A stretch of DNA of 64,000 nt, taken from contig NZ_MVIH01000007.1 of assembly GCF_002086695.1 (NCBI RefSeq), positions 62,001-126,000 of the forward strand, given 5' to 3'. Source of the DNA: Mycolicibacterium rhodesiae (GTDB lineage Bacteria; Actinomycetota; Actinomycetes; Mycobacteriales; Mycobacteriaceae). The position numbers were made by a program, and so were the translations under genes. Position 1 is the stretch's first letter. Each line of letters starts with the position of its first letter. This document shows positions 63,857 to 64,000 of this stretch, in pieces. The notes beneath the pieces are model-generated. The model made no database searches. It saw nothing but the letters and a program-made list of their open reading frames with translations, and had not been told where the DNA came from.

Positions 63857-64000
63857 CGGCGCAGCGCGCTGTACTCGGAGTCCAACTGGGTGCGCAGCCG
63901 GTCGACTGCGGCGTGCTTGTTGGCCCGGATGGCGCGTGAGTCGGCCAGCGATTCCAGAACCCGGTCGACGACGGCGGTGCCGGTGACCTGATCGGTGCGG
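63833..64000 (-). CDS. Unidentified protein, C-terminal fragment (cut by window edge)
   Basis: On the minus strand one frame is open from base 64000 down to a TGA at 63833-63835, giving 55 residues that end [15 protein letters not shown]. The composition (RTDQVTGTAVVDRVLESLAD, then a charged helical stretch with heptad-like leucines) is that of a real helical C terminus. The family cannot be named from this piece. It overlaps the rarD 3' end by 24 bases. Confidence 0.6.

Overview
The window is a 64 kb stretch of a high-G+C actinobacterial chromosome that reads throughout as a non-tuberculous Mycobacterium (Mycolicibacterium-like). Supporting content includes MabA-InhA of mycolic acid synthesis, the MptB mannosyltransferase, RipA/RipB peptidoglycan hydrolases, a Mas-type polyketide synthase with a PapA acyltransferase, and an actinobacterial T-box before ileS. 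Gene order largely follows the M. tuberculosis H37Rv block Rv1455-Rv1497, then jumps to the Rv1527c-Rv1540 neighbourhood (comparison from memory). No rRNA, tRNA, CRISPR array or insertion sequence was seen.

Layout. 0-5.2 kb: an ATP-grasp fragment cut by the window edge, then on the minus strand ctaA, an ABC exporter pair and mptB. 5.2-11.4 kb: the complete sufR-sufB-sufD-sufC-sufS-sufU-sufT iron-sulfur assembly operon, with a SufR-type operator at the first gene and an intein-free sufB. 11.4-16.7 kb: two hypothetical genes, an Old Yellow Enzyme, a thioredoxin, an enoyl-CoA hydratase and an ABC-F ATPase. 16.7-20.4 kb: a tiny HTH gene and the acnA-acnR aconitase/repressor operon with a recognisable AcnR operator. 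20.5-26.6 kb: a cell-envelope run (Rv1476-like protein, ripA, ripB, moxR1, DUF58, VWA). 26.7-31.9 kb: mabA-inhA, ferrochelatase, a conserved hypothetical, NfeD and SPFH proteins. 32-40.3 kb: a lower-G+C hypothetical pair, a TVP38 membrane protein, mutA-mutB-meaB for methylmalonyl-CoA, and lipL.

40.3-55.8 kb is the accessory part. A roughly 1 kb A+T-richer non-coding leader precedes a KS-AT-DH-ER-KR-ACP Mas-like synthase, a PapA-type acyltransferase and two tandem paralogous WS/DGAT-like acyltransferases, all on plus. Facing them on minus is an HTH regulator, a multi-pass membrane protein, a family-1 glycosyltransferase and a Gap/Sap-like membrane protein. A short orphan condensation-like gene diverges from the regulator. 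Together they look like a compact factory for a polyacylated, methyl-branched glycolipid of the lipooligosaccharide/acyltrehalose class, but no FadD ligase or MmpL exporter is present in the window.

55.8-64 kb returns to housekeeping genes: a T-box riboswitch with ileS, then dinB, ansA, lspA, an RluD-type pseudouridine synthase, rarD and the end of an unidentified minus-strand gene. A recurring feature is a TAnnnT -10 box placed 6-7 nt before a start codon (ctaA, mptB, the 11432 gene, echA12, mabA, the NfeD gene, lipL, the condensation-like gene, dinB, ansA). This suggests leaderless transcripts and fixes several starts.
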